Source: Xylogone sp. PMI_703
Lineage: Eukaryota > Ascomycota > Leotiomycetes
Direction: 5' to 3'
Assembly: GCA_021399445.1 (NCBI GenBank)
Contig: JAJTUQ010000001.1
Coordinates: forward strand, 6,138,001 to 6,202,000
Length of the DNA stretch: 64,000 nucleotides
Below are positions 46,691 to 58,643 of this stretch, piece by piece; the first letter of the stretch is position 1, and each line of letters begins with the position of its first letter. The translations under genes and the position numbers were made by a program. The notes beneath the pieces were generated by a model that saw only the letters and a program-made list of their open reading frames with translations, made no database searches and was not told the DNA's origin.

Positions 46691-48046
46691 TCATATGTCT
46701 AGTTTTTGATGTTTGAAGCTTTTCTTCCCTTCTCCCTCACCGTAACTGGCTGACATGTGACCAGCTCCTCGAATCTTGTACTTATAAATCATGAGGCCCT
46801 CCAATCCCACTGGACCACGTGAATGGATCTTATTTGTACTGACACCGACTTCTGTGCCGAATCCATACCGGTTTCCATCCGCCATCCTGGTTGATACATT
46901 CCAATAAACCCCTGCAGCATCCACGCCGGACATGAACTTCTCTGCTAGGTCCTTAGAGGACGTGATAATTGCATCGGTGTGTTTCGAACCATGGATGTTA
47001 ATGTGGGCAATGGCTTCATCGGGGTTCGAGACCGTTCTGACAGAGAGAACAAGGGCAAGATGTTCAGTGTCGTAGTCAATTTCTGTAGCGTCTTGCAGGT
47101 GGGCTGCAGCTTCTGAGGGAAGTCTTCGGAGCAGTGCGGCTTTGCTTTTCGCATCGCAGCGTAACGACACACCCTTTGTAATGAGCGCCTCAGCAACAGG
47201 CGGAAGTAATGTTTCCAATGCGCTCTCTTCGACAAGTAGGGTTTCAGCGCTATTGCAGGCTGCAGGATATGAGGTCTTGGAATCAACGACTACGTCCACA
47301 GCTATTTTCTGATCCGCTGTGTGCTCGAGGAATATCGAGCAAAGCCCATCTGCATGCCCAAGGACGGGGATCTTGGTGTTGGCTTTGACGTATCGAACTA
47401 ACTCGTTCCCTCCCCTCGGGACCACCAGGTCAATATACTTATCCAGGGAGAGCAATTGCGGAATAACATCCCGAGTGGTCACCAGCTGGATCGCAGAGTT
47501 GGGCACCTGCGTGGCCTCCAATGCCTGCGAAATCACCTTCGATATGGCAACAAACGACTCCGTCGACTCTTTCCCGCCTTTCAGTATGGCCGCATTGCCC
47601 GATTTGATTGCCAACGCAGCAATATTCGCAATGACCTCTGGCCGTGCCTCGAAGATTATCAACAACACGCCAATCGGACAGGATACCCTCTCCAGCTCCA
47701 TCCCATCATCCAGGAGTGTCCGCAACGTCACCTTGCCTACGGGGTCCTCGAGGCCTCGCACGTCGAGGATTCCACGTAACATGTCATCGTACTTGCCCTT
47801 CTTATTCAGATCGAGGCGCGAGACGAGGCTGGAGCTCAATTCACCATTTGCGGCTGCTTTCTGGGCGGCGGCGAGGTCGCGGGCGTTTGCTTCTAGGATT
47901 GCTGAGCGGGCGGTGGGATTGGAGAGGGCGGAGTGGATTGCGGTTAGGGCATTGTTGCGGTCGGTGGTGGAGAGGGTTGCGAGGATGTGGGAGGAGGATT
48001 TTGCTGCTTTGGCGCAGTCGATTGGGAGAGCGTTTGTTATTGACAT
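46691..48046 (-). CDS. PRO2: Gamma-glutamyl phosphate reductase (glutamate-5-semialdehyde dehydrogenase)
   Basis: Second step of proline synthesis: NADPH reduction of gamma-glutamyl phosphate to glutamate-5-semialdehyde. Intronless, 451 aa, normal length. The aldehyde-dehydrogenase fold shows RVSCPIGVLLIIFEARPEV around residues 120-138, and ILKGGKES near 154-161 in the cofactor region. LVVPRGGNELVRYV is near 207-220. The catalytic cysteine is C264 in SYPAACNSAETLLV. DTEHLALVLSV and the C-terminal GFGTEVGVSTNKIHSRGPVG blocks follow. The ATG at 48046 precedes the conserved N-terminus with no better upstream start. A perfect TGAGTCA lies 271 bp upstream, suggesting cross-pathway control. Divergent from CSN3 (751 bp apart). 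Confidence 0.95.
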   Translation of the reverse strand: MSITNALPIDCAKAAKSSSHILATLSTTDRNNALTAIHSALSNPTARSAILEANARDLAAAQKAAANGELSSSLVSRLDLNKKGKYDDMLRGILDVRGLEDPVGKVTLRTLLDDGMELERVSCPIGVLLIIFEARPEVIANIAALAIKSGNAAILKGGKESTESFVAISKVISQALEATQVPNSAIQLVTTRDVIPQLLSLDKYIDLVVPRGGNELVRYVKANTKIPVLGHADGLCSIFLEHTADQKIAVDVVVDSKTSYPAACNSAETLLVEESALETLLPPVAEALITKGVSLRCDAKSKAALLRRLPSEAAAHLQDATEIDYDTEHLALVLSVRTVSNPDEAIAHINIHGSKHTDAIITSSKDLAEKFMSGVDAAGVYWNVSTRMADGNRYGFGTEVGVSTNKIHSRGPVGLEGLMIYKYKIRGAGHMSASYGEGEGKKSFKHQKLDI

Positions 48047-48797
48047 TTTCCCTTTCTCTTTCTCTTCTTTTGGAGATTTTGTTTTGTGTCTCTTCTTTGG
48101 GAGGGACGGATTTTGAGGTGGTATGAAATGGGGAAGGTTAGGCGGGGTTGAGAAGACCCTTGAGGAAAGGCGAATTAGGAAATTTACTGGTTTTTCCCTG
48201 CCCTAATCTTTACACTTCTTTTGAGAAATTTCCTGCATTAGGTAATTGACTTGTTTCCCATGCAAAGAATGTATATATGTATGTATATACCGGTGGCTTT
48301 TCAAGATATATGTGCATGAGTCACTTTTGGAGGGGTTTGAGATTGAAAGATGGCGAGGCTCCGATATCCGGATCAAGGTTAATCCAGTCCAGAGCTTTGC
48401 TGTGGCCCTGTGGAGAGTTTGTGTGGAGCACACGAGCCCGCACGTCAATCAGGCAGGAAAGCTAAATCACCCCTCTAATCACATAGCGGTGCATGCCTGC
48501 TATTCTAGACCTACCAACGACATCTCAATAACTCCCGATTCAGAGCAAACTCTCAGCCTCATATTTCATTATCACAAAAATAGACTGCACAGCAGCTCGC
48601 TCGCAAAAAACGGGTTTTGCACCTCCCTGCCTTATTCCCGCCGCGGGAGCTCTCCATGTCGAGCTGCTTTTGAGAGAGCTGTGGCCGTTCCGATAACCCT
48701 CTCCACCTTCTCTGTCCAACAACAATCTCTTCCAAGTTCTTGCTCGCCGCGGGTCACTTCACTTTCGAACGGCTTGTCCTTCTAGATAACAGAGACA
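48047..48797. other. Divergent promoter between PRO2 and CSN3 homologues
   Basis: 751 bp without a gene. It contains the TGAGTCA element at 48317-48323, a TATGTATATA stretch near 48270-48290, and C/T-rich DNA near 48700-48780 that is probably the CSN3 leader. Confidence 0.6.
48317..48323. promoter_or_regulatory. Gcn4/CPC1 (CPRE) element, TGAGTCA
   Basis: ATGAGTCAC contains the perfect seven-base TGAGTCA core bound by the bZIP regulators Gcn4/CPC1/CpcA, 271 bp upstream of the PRO2 homologue. Proline synthesis genes are classical general-control targets in yeast, so the position makes biological sense. The site is near-palindromic and could also face CSN3. Confidence 0.55.
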
Positions 48798-50496
48798 ATG
48801 GACGCCTTACTTCCCAAACTGCTCTCTTTCCCACCTCATCCACCACCGGCGCAACCGCTTTCGGATCACAGCTATGACAAGGAGATTACTGCTCTGATTG
48901 ATGTAGTCAAGGGCATTCCGGACAAGAGGTTACTGTTGCAGACTTCTGGTGGGGAGAATCCGTTAGATGTGAGTTTTTATCTTTTGCTTTCGAAATCAAA
49001 TGGCCATCGGGGGGGTTTTATCCGGAATGCTGCTCTGGAGAATTAGGTCTCTTATGTCTAAGGAGAAGAGGCACAAGAGGCTAATCTATTCGCAATGGCT
49101 ACATAGGTTATCAACCCGGCTTTGAATACCGTGCCGTATATTTACATCTTAAATGCCCATATAAGCTCGAGAGAAGGGGATCCTGCGAAGTTGTGGGTGC
49201 AGGCAACTAATTTCTTAGAAACATTTGATCCAAGGCAGATTAGATATCTAGGAGAGGAATTTACGAAGATCATCGATGCTGTGGCGTACTTTGCGAGACA
49301 GAATCAGCAAGTAGGTGCTATGATTCCCTCCCTCACGCCCTGGGTCTTTGGCCCGGCCATTCTAGAGCTGGAGTGGGAGTGATTGTACTAATACAGCCCC
49401 TCAGCCAGAAACTGCTATTCCTCCAATACGGCAGGCGCTCATACGATTGGATCCGTCTGGCTCTATCTTAACATCACATCACCTACTTCTTGTCAAATTA
49501 GCGTTAGAATCCCGAAGTTACGATGCGGTTCTGCCCGTCCTAGACAAACCGATTCTTTATTTTCCAGGATCAACTAGCCAGCCTAAGCCGCATTTCATAT
49601 GCGATTTGGATCTCCCTAGTACATCATACGTAACAGCATCATCAGGTTTGACTCTAAAACTCAAATACCAGGATGTTTTAGAGTACTTTTTATACAGCGC
49701 TATGGTTTACATTGGCTTGAAGAATTGGGATATGGCAGTGGAGTATCTGGAAAACGCTATAACATATCCAGGCAAAGACGGCGGAGTCAGCAAGATCATG
49801 GTAGAAGCCTATAAGAAATGGGTACTTGTAGAGCTGCTATTACATGGACGGACGCCAAGTCTTCCCAAAACAACTACTACCGCCGCTGCAAAGACGTATA
49901 GCGTTCTAGGCAAGCCATACGAAACAGTTGCACTAATTTTCCAACAAGGCACGGCGGCACGTCTAAGAGCAGAGGTGGAAGCTGGCGCGGAGATCTGGCA
50001 GGGAGATTGCAACACTGGCTTGATAATACAAGTCCTCGCAGCATACCAAAAATACGAGATTAGAAATCTCGCAAAGACATACAGCAAGATCTCGGTTTCT
50101 GAGGTCTTAAGTCTCACAATGAGTGCTGAGACCGGCGATTACTTACCCTCGGCCGAAGCAGTGGAGCTTCTCATTCGACAAATGATTGCAGATGGCTCGT
50201 TACAAGCCTCACTAAGCCCTTCTTCTAGTGAAAATCCAGGAGTTCTCACTTTTAGCCCGACGAATGGACCTGTCCTCTCTGAGGTAGAGATTCAAAAGGA
50301 ACTAGCTGCAGCAACAAAACGGATCCAGGCATTAACACAAGAAATCAAGCAGACAGATCGGAGTTTGACGCATGAAAAGGAGTATATCAAGCACGCACAG
50401 AAGCAGAAGAAGAATGCAAAGAATGGCCTGGAGGGGGGAGTGGATCCGGATTGGAATGCTGTTGACGACGAAGACATCATGACGGGTATCTATTAG
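48798..50496 (+). CDS. CSN3: COP9 signalosome subunit 3
   Basis: PCI-domain subunit of the complex that removes NEDD8 from cullins; in Aspergillus and Neurospora the signalosome controls development and the clock. Exons 48798-48968, 49107-49310 and 49405-50496 give 488 aa. The N-terminal half is helical-repeat-like (DPRQIRYLGEEF, then PETAIPPIRQALIRLDPSGS across the second splice). YFLYSAMVYIGLKNWDMAVEY precedes a PCI-type winged-helix region at about 310-390, with KTYSKISVSEV. The C-terminus is a Lys-rich coiled coil (EIQKELAAATKRIQALTQEI) ending in an acidic tail, DDEDIMTGIY. The ATG at 48798 starts a conserved MDALLPKLLSFPP block. UBC12 at 20797-21705 acts in the opposite direction on the same substrates. 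Confidence 0.88.
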
Positions 50497-50991
50497 ATTG
50501 GATAAGGGAGGATTTTCTTGGGAGTTTTATAATGGCGAAAGAGAAGAATGGCATATCAGACCTTCGGTTATTCATGAAATGCAATGGATAGGTGTTAGAA
50601 CGAGGATCTTAGAAGTTATTTCTACATGCGCCGTATGATGGGGATTGTTAGCAAAATGTGTATCACATAAGATCATCAGCTAGCAGAGCGTTTATTCGAC
50701 GTTGAAGCGGGTATGCTATTAGCATTCAAAGATGGAAAACAAAAGCGGCTATCACGAAATCTTGTTATAGTCATGGCATTTACCTATAGGTATCGTAACA
50801 CTTATATCAATTATTTAGAAAGCCAACTGCTTTGCTGGGGCTATACAACTCCCTTCACAAAATATGATGAAACACACACAAAAAGTCTACACATGAATTG
50901 TAAACTGTCAAAAGGAGTCTGCCTTGCTACTACTATGGCATATCCCGGCTGTGACAACTTAGCAATACGGTTCTCAAATACCTGATTTGCA
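50497..50991. other. Convergent 3' region between CSN3 and RPA1 homologues
   Basis: 495 bp of AT-rich DNA with the two 3' UTRs; nothing else is seen. Confidence 0.6.
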
Positions 50992-53056
50992 TTAGTCCAT
51001 GTTGTATTGCTTAATAAGCTCAGCCAGCTTGTTTGCTTCTTGTTTGTAGTTGATGAGAGATGCGTTCATGACCTGATATCGGACCCTATATATGGTATCA
51101 ATCAGTTTGAGATCAGAAATGAAGGGAGCTGTGAAAGCTAGAAGGAAATGCAAGAGGGATAAATACCTTTGTTGATCCTGGAAGCTATCCATCTTTGCTC
51201 TGCATCTAAAGTTTAACGTCTTGCAAGTAGCGCTTTCAAAGATTTGCTCTACTCGGGCCGAGTCATTCTCCTTGATGTTCATTAGGTCGTCTGCACTCAT
51301 TCCCATTATTGCCTTCCCAACGTCGTCGAAGCAGCTTAGCCATAGTTGACCAGTGTGATCGCTCGCATTTATAGACATAATGTATCGGTATTCTGGCCTT
51401 GGGTGTGTTTGATCGCACCTTTCACAACGCCAAGTTCCATCGCCCATATCGGTGACTTTCTTATTGCAGCCTTCATTTATACAAGCCGGGTAAGCAACGT
51501 TATCTTGTTTGATGTAGAGCACTGTAGCCTTTACAGAGAAATAATCCGGGTTTTCGGACATCCCAAGATTTTCTTCTCGAACTTGGATGATGTACTTCCA
51601 CTGATCAGATCGACCTCCAGCCACACCAGCACTAGCCATGTTTGTATGCGAGTTGAAGGAATCATTGCGTCCTTGAGCATTATACCATCCCTTCAGCTTA
51701 TGAGCTTCTGAGATATCCGGATCGACTGTCATAGTGCCTGAAGAGAGCAGACTAAGACTTTTCCCACCAAAGTCCGACACTTTAGCGCCCTTGAATGCAA
51801 CTACCGACTCAGGTTCGGCATCAAAGGCCGTTGCAGTTTTTCCCCAGATAGTTAACTTGACTTGGAAACCTGTGTTATCAACCAAGGTTAAGTCTCTCTT
51901 GCTGTAAGGCTTGTTGGTTGATTTGGAGACAATCTCATCCACATCCCCGACCTCCCTAAGTACCCCAATAACATCGATAGTAGAGTCCTTCTCAACATTT
52001 TGCAAAGCTCCAATGTCCGTAAAATTGTATCGGACTTGAGGCACGTTGTCTTGATCTTCCGCCTTCTCTACTTGTGTATCCCGTTCAAAGGTTAGTTCGT
52101 AGTCATTAGGTAGATTCGTGAATTGCTTTTTCGCTAGTTGGACCCGACAGGGACTTGAAATATAGTAGACTGAGCCTTCTTGGAATATATCATATAATCG
52201 ATCACATTGGTCGTTGAAGCCAGTAGCTTTGATTTCTCCGCTTTCATCTAGTAAGTTGACACTGAAGAGTTTGCCTTCCGTACCAGGCTTCTGCCAGGTC
52301 CGAATGTCCGATTTACTGGTTACTCGGGCTTTAATGGTCCACTTATGAGCATATGGTGACAGTCCTTCGATAGGATATATAGTGGCATGTGCAGAAGAGT
52401 TCGTGGGGGCAGATCGTGATGGAAGAGCACGATCTTGAGCGGGGGATTGCTGTGGTCGATTCCCATAGAATCCATTGGCACCAATGGTTGTATTTGCTGG
52501 CTTAACATCTTCTCCCTCCTCTTTAACTGTCAGAGCCTGCGGTTCACCAATCTTCTCACATTCACCCAAGCTTTCGATGACTTCAAGGTCTAGGATGATA
52601 AGGACCCTAAACTGGTTAGTTAGAATTCGTGAGAACATTGTGATATCTCGGTCTCACCTCTTTCCTTTTACAGAGTTTGCCTGGTACTGTTTGAGCCGTA
52701 CGAAAGAGCCCTTCTTCAGCTTTCCTTCATGTATGACATGATTTGCCTCTAACTCGTATTAAAGAAAGCTCACACAGACAGCTTCCGGATCTCCGACTTA
52801 CGGGTAGCCAGCATACTCTGGACGAAATTTTTGATATCACTTAACACGATTCTGTATCTTTCGGGTACTCCCTCTGCCTGTGATCCAAGTGCTTTGATTT
52901 GGACACACTGACATACTGGGACAGGGAACTCCTTCTCGATTCTCTCGGGGTTGTTGAAAATGGCACTACGAGATATTAGTATATTATTGTGTGTTGTACA
53001 CGAAATAATGCTTACTCTAAAGCCCCTTGTGTTATTTTTGAGCGTGCTACCTCCAT
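50992..53056 (-). CDS. RFA1: Replication protein A large subunit (RPA70)
   Basis: Binds single-stranded DNA in replication, repair and recombination as the large subunit of the RPA trimer. Five exons, 53056-53016, 52965-52802, 52748-52658, 52606-51167 and 51085-50992, give 609 aa, the family length. The N-terminal OB fold (DBD-F) begins MEVARSKITQGAL and contains RYRIVLSDIKNFVQSMLA; a GKRVLIILDLEV segment follows the third intron. After a linker come DBD-A (YPIEGLSPYAHKWTIKARV), DBD-B (YNFTDIGALQNVEKDSTIDV) and DBD-C. DBD-C holds a zinc ribbon of CINEGC and CERC spacing around residue 470. The C-terminus ends in the trimerisation helix. Two MluI cell-cycle boxes lie 72-92 bp upstream. Divergent from the dienelactone hydrolase gene. 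Confidence 0.95.
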
Positions 53057-53127
53057 TTTGAAAGACTTGGTGAACTTGACAGCTTAGTAGCCTTTCTTGG
53101 TGTTGACTTTTTGTGGAGGGGCGTTGG

Positions 53128-53148
53128 ACGCGTTACGAGGAGACGCGT
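53128..53148. promoter_or_regulatory. Two MluI cell-cycle boxes (ACGCGT) before RFA1
   Basis: ACGCGT occurs at 53128-53133 and 53143-53148, 15 bp apart, 72 and 87 bp upstream of the RFA1 start and inside the 282-bp divergent promoter. This is the binding site of the MBF factor (Mbp1/Swi6, itself an APSES-type complex), which drives G1/S genes. Paired MCB elements before RPA genes are well known in budding yeast. Confidence 0.65.
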
Positions 53149-53338
53149 AAATTGATTTCGGGCGCCGTCTCGCTAGGAACTTGATCAACCCCGCTGACGC
53201 AAGGGTCCAGCTCTAGTGAGCAGCGGGTGCGACTTAACCAGCACAGTACTGGTACTTCTCACCAAGCTTACACTTACTCTGGGTATTTATTCACTTGGTT
53301 TACATAAGTTACTAGAAGTTTTCTCGCAACCATCATCA

Positions 53339-54488
53339 ATGGCTGATCCAGAAGTTGCGACAAAGGCGCCGGAAATTGACGTGGTTATTGAGGACTCCGA
53401 TGAAGAGGATGAGGAGGATGCACTTACACACACAGCGCAAGGCCTAGGCGTAAGTACCCAATGTAGCAAAGCTGAGCATAATTAATAGGTTTCAGGAGCA
53501 CTGCATAACTGATAGACCGACCCGTTCGTACACTCTATCTAGATTATCCAGGACACAAGAAAACAATAATGTGCTGACTTGCTGCAGCTTCTGGGCAGGG
53601 TCCTTCAGGAGAGATAACACAAATTGGAGGGGTTGATGTGAGTTAGACCTGATGAGTGTCTTTGCTGCTCAATTTCACTAAATATAATCAAAGGCCTACA
53701 TCTCAAAACCAGCAGATTACCCCCATTCCCCATCGAAGCTACTCCTCTTCTTAACACCGGCCACAGGTCTACACTCGCAGAATAACCAGATCCAAGCTGA
53801 CAAGTTTGCCCGCGAAGGATTTGTTGTCATTCTGCCAGACATGTTCGCTAATGATCCTCTGCCGGGCTCAATAAAATATGAGGAAGAGGAGGAACCTAGT
53901 TCTTTGATCGAAAAGGGTAAACTAGCTATAGCGGCGGCATCGAAGAGTTTCCTAATAGATATGTGGCTCGCTCGACAGACACCAGAGAAAGTCCTCCCGA
54001 TAATACACAAAGTAATTGATGCCGTGAAGGATGAATATGCCGACGCTGTAGCCAACGGAGGTGGAATATATGCTGTGGGATACTGTTTTGGTGGCCGTAT
54101 GGTATTGTTACTTGCAGGTAAGAAAACGGAGAGAAGATCGAGTCTCTGGGGACAGAAGCAGACAGATGAAGAATCTGGCACATCCGCAAAAGGCCCTTAT
54201 ATTAAAGCAGGAGCTATTGCCCATGCAACCTTGGTGGAGAGAGGGGATTTTGAAGGCACAGAGGCACCATTATCCTTCATCTGCGTTGAGGATGACCAAC
54301 TCTTCCCCAATGAGGTGCGCGACTATGGTGAGCATTATTTGAGCGAGAAGAGCGTGAAACATGAGTTTAAGACTTATTCTGGTGTTCCCCATGGGTTCGC
54401 AGTATTTGGAGAATACGAGGATAGCAAGATTAAGACTGCACAAGGCGAGGCATTCACTGAGATGCTTGCTTGGTTAAAGTCATCCTAA
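53339..54488 (+). CDS. Dienelactone hydrolase family protein
   Basis: Alpha/beta hydrolase with a cysteine nucleophile. Exons 53339-53449, 53599-53637 and 53694-54488 give 314 aa. The acceptor of exon 2 (GGGCAG, ending 53598) is chosen because it alone keeps phase. Residues 1-37 form an acidic, probably disordered leader (EDSDEEDEED) that is not usual in the family. The domain starts at GEITQIGGVDAYIS. The catalytic triad is visible: C181 in GYCFGG, D250 or D251 in CVEDDQLFP, and H283 in GVPHGFAV. Bacterial relatives open dienelactone in chlorocatechol breakdown. Fungal homologues are numerous and mostly uncharacterised, so the substrate is unknown. It shares a 282-bp promoter with RFA1 and converges on the quinone oxidoreductase gene. 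Confidence 0.82.
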
Positions 54489-54755
54489 TCTGCTTTGTCG
54501 TTCTAAGGAGTTTGGCGCAAGAGCTTCAAGCGTATGAAATTATGACTGGGATCCTGGTGGGCTGTTTCTTTACTTTTGGGGGGCCTGTTTTTTGCATTTC
54601 ATTCTAGTAGGCTTTCAATCTTAGAAATTTATGGTCTCACCTCTCACGATCCCTTGCGTTTGTTTTCTTGCCAACAAAGAGACACTATTGGTATTTGATA
54701 GCGAGGTTTCCCTCCACTATTTTATATTGGATAGTCCTACATTCCGCTGGAAATT

Positions 54756-55882
54756 CTATGAGATTGTGCATATGAGCTTTCCTTTTGTAAGGTTCTTTTC
54801 CATGAGCTTGTGTGCATCAGCAACCTGCTCCCACGGGAACACCTTTTCAATGAAGATGTTGAATGTTCCATCTTCAAACTTTGGTAAGTATTGCTCCAGT
54901 CTGTCTCTCAGCTTCCCTTGGTATACTGGATCTCGGCTTCGAAGGCTACTACCTTCATACCGCAACCTTTTTCTCAGAAAGCTGCTGATGTCCACGCCTG
55001 CTGGGAGTTTGGTCCCGCCGAGGAATGCAAGACCTACAATGTGGCCGTCTCGAGCAGCTGCATTCAAGTTTGCTTGGAAGTAGTCCGCGCCAATATAATC
55101 GATGATGACGTCGACTCCATTATTATCTGTTGCTTTAAGGATCTCCTCGCCCCAATCCTGGGTCCTATAATTAAACCCTTTGGTTGCTCCTAATTCTTTC
55201 ACGCAAAAGTCAATCTTCTCCTGGGAGCCAGCAGTAACATAGATCTCAGAAGCACCTCCGGCCTTAGAGAGCTGGATCCCGGAAATAGAAACACTTGACG
55301 CGCCTGCGTGCCATAAAATTGACTTGCCAGGTGCGAACTCTCCAATAAGGTACATAGCTTGAATAGCAGTAATCCAGGTCTTAGGCAGTCAGCAACCTGG
55401 CTTGTTTCTTTGGAGGACTGTGAAGCACGTACCTCTGGAATACCAGCGGCTTGTTCCCAGCTCAAATACTTAGGCTTGTGCAATAGCATACGTGTATTAA
55501 CAGCAATGTATTCAGCATAAGCTCCACCATAGGCTAAGCCGAAAACCTCATCCCCAACTTTAAAGCCATCACCCGCTCCCTCACCTAAGCTCTCGATGGT
55601 ACCGCTAAATTCGACGCCTAGGATCTTGCCTGCCTGGGGTGGAAGGGCATACCCTCCTTCTCGCTGCATAAGATCCATTCGATTGAGGCCGAAGGCTTTG
55701 ATCTTGACGAGAGCTTGATCATTGGCAGCCTTTGGTTTCTCAATATCACCAGAGATGAAAAGGGCATCTGCATTCCCCTTCCCACCCTTGATATCTACCT
55801 ATGCGGATTAGCTGGCTGCGTGACAGGTGAAAAGATAAGTCTACGTGAAAAACTCACCAACGGCTCTCATTTTCTCAGTCAT
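54756..55882 (-). CDS. Zinc-independent quinone oxidoreductase (zeta-crystallin/PIG3-like)
   Basis: Medium-chain dehydrogenase/reductase that reduces quinones or enones with NADPH. Exons 55882-55862, 55798-55433 and 55379-54756 give 336 aa. The first exon codes for only seven residues and uses a GTTGGT donor, the only choice that joins MTEKMRA to the conserved VDIKGGKG. Landmarks: FGLNRMDLMQREGGY near residues 50-65, then GVEFSGTIESLG and GDEVFGLAYGGAYAEY. SWEQAAGIPE crosses into exon 3 as TWITAIQAM. The nucleotide-binding loop reads HAGASSVSISGIQL, a Gly/Ala/Ser variant of the usual AAAGGVG. Catalytic zinc cysteines are absent, as expected for this subfamily. The PIG3/TP53I3-like group is the best fit. 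No targeting signal. Confidence 0.88.
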
Positions 55883-58643
55883 GGTTGCAATTAAGTGGAG
55901 ATTATCAATTACTTTGATTACAGGAATAATTTCCCTTATAGTTGCTTTGGTAATGTGAATGAATGACCTACTGTTCCTGTGGTGGGGGTGGAAATGATGT
56001 AAGCGGGGAAGATTGGAAATCTGAGAGCACGAGAATAATCAGTAGACGGGTCGTTCCGATGTGATTAGAATGAGCCACTCGGTCAGACCAGCACGATCTC
56101 GGCTGTGGATTTACTACGAAATCATTTTAAGTCATTTTTGTAGCTCAAATATTCGCAGATGTGTACTCCATTGTGCTCAGTGCTCACTTCACACATAAGC
56201 CTAACATATCCAATGATATCCTGCCATAGCGAACCACTGTAACCTCAGTCATGAACCAGCGAATCACATCGAAGACAGTCAATAAAGGTAATAGTATATT
56301 GACCTTTAAAACGTCAACGGATTATAAGATTTAGTGTGGAGGATATATAACCACGGCATTATCTAAATGTGTCTGATATGTTTCAATCTATGCTACCTTT
56401 AACCTTATAGCCACCAGCTAATCTGTGCAGGGGAGACAATTCTAAACCACAAAACTTTAGTACCATATGATTCGCTACAGTGGTCTCTACTGTTACTACA
56501 ATTACAATAGGCGGATATTACAGATAATACTGGTGCAACTTTCCCTAGCTCATAAGAGGAACAAGCGTTGATATACTTGTGGGATAGTCTACGTCAGCCG
56601 TTGATTTGAGGTCTTACACTTCCAACTAGATGATTAAGGTAGTCTGATTGCTCCGGTGACCAGCTGTCTGTGTGCCCAACCGGGACAATTCATTGAAACC
56701 GAGAAATACTCGGATTGCGTGATACACCCGTCCCTCTTATCATATGACCCCTTCTGCAGCTGTGTTCGCCGCTCTAAAGTATCATTAAGCAATATGTCTT
56801 TGTGGTTAGGGTGGGTCAGACCACGAACAGCAGCAATCGATGTTGTGCATCCCCCGGATTTGCCACTTGAATACGTGGAGAGGAGCATTGGTTGCCAAGT
56901 AACATCGAATTAATGACCCCGCGGCTCAGCCACATAATGAGACATGAAATTTCTTGCAAGTTGGTGTGTTCTTGTGCAATCCAAGGCTTGGGCGATAGCG
57001 GGATATTGAGAGTTCGTGCTTTGTTTTGACTGGATGCCCAGCACCAACTTACTGTCACATTCCTGGCTCTGAAAAGATATAGGTCCCCCTGATGAGTATC
57101 TCAAAAAAGCAAACGCCTTAATGTAAGCCTCACCGACTAGCAATGTCCCAGTTTCTAAGGCTTTGATAGCCAACTGTAATCATGACGAGAGTAGCCTTGG
57201 TGCTCAAGAGAGACGAGGGTTTAATCCGTAAACATCAACCAGATTCTAGTTAAACATTTAGTATCTCACCCACGGTCTTCTGTCAATAGGTCAAGGGTGA
57301 GGGACAATGCCAACAAATAGACAATAAGCCTTATGCAAAATAAACAGAGCGGCAACTTTCCTAGCTTTTCAAAGTGCCCCGTAATAACTGAGATGGCAAC
57401 CTGAAGATATCAGAGAATATACTCAGCTACACCGTGAGAAGTTTCGCCCTGCTGATACGGGGATAGTTACTGGAAGAAGATCCCTGAGTCCGGTATGTTC
57501 AGACTAGGGGATCCTTGACAAAGCTCAGAGACGCTGATAATGCTTTTGCCGCCCCGTCCCCTAGATGAGGGTCATAATTGGAAACTCTTGAGAACAACCC
57601 ACTTCCATACGGATCCCATCGTCGGAGAATCTGGTGCTGATCGCATGCGCGGAATCTCTTAAATTGGGCGAATATTTCCTCTGGTCGTAATGTGTGGGTC
57701 TTTTCCTCTGCCAAAGGACTCTTACACTCCAACTTGTAACAAGGATCACGGGTTCAATATAGTATATTGCGATTAATGTGGATTGGACATGCACTAGTGT
57801 TTCTGAAAAGAACGCGAGGCTGAATGATTAAGAACATGTTCAGCGCAGTATCGCTCCAGGATTATCCTTTATCCAGTCTTATGCCTTCTTTGTCCATTAA
57901 TTTTGAGCGCGAATCAAGATTCATGTGAGATCAGCGAAGACGGCACATTAAGTATGGTGGTGGATGGAGAGTGAACGAGCGGGAATTTGAGGCGAGACCG
58001 ACGATCATAAAGCACAAACAACTTCTAGATTGGGTAGCGGAGTGATTCAGGAGCTTGGATCCATCATCTCGATGTACTGATTTCTAGAATCCACATGCGA
58101 TCTAGAAGATTTCGATAAGCTGTAGATTTTCTCCAGTTTTGCAAGTCCCGCGTTTATATGCAAATGTATGCAGTGGTAAGTAGCTGCTGCACTTCTTCCC
58201 CTTTAACTGTCGACCACGATACAAGTGCAGATAGACTTTGTTCAGTTACATCTCAACACATAAAGCCTTGGCGTATTAATACCAATTACTGTCCATAAAT
58301 ATTAGCTTGTGCACTAAATTTTGCCATCGAGCATATGTCGGTGAACCGAATATGTTCAGTAGGGGCCACTGAGGTGGCGCGCCTCGTCAAGGCTGACAAT
58401 GTGGTGCATGCCCGCGCCTAAGTTACGGCAGCCAGACTTGTACCTCGAAGTCACAAAGCAATATGGTACTCGGATTCAGTTTTGTTCACTTATAAGAATC
58501 TTGAATTCTTCAATGAAATGGGACGATTTCGGTATCACAGAGCAGTTCTGAGGAAAATATCCATCCATTCGTAGTTTGACCTCATCATTTTCAGACTCCT
58601 CGAGATAATCTCCTCAGGAATTCGTGTTAACAGGCTTTAAGAC
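55883..58643. other. Gene-free 2.8 kb
   Basis: No supported gene; minus-strand frames at 56634-57173 and 57499-57794 are short, overlapping and domain-free. The left end is the promoter of the quinone oxidoreductase. The rest is AT-rich with many stops in all frames and no clear repeat. Confidence 0.55.

Noticed and set aside
47319..48116. 265-aa and 160-aa frames on the plus strand over the PRO2 homologue
   Set aside because: Shadow frames of a clearly conserved enzyme on the minus strand.
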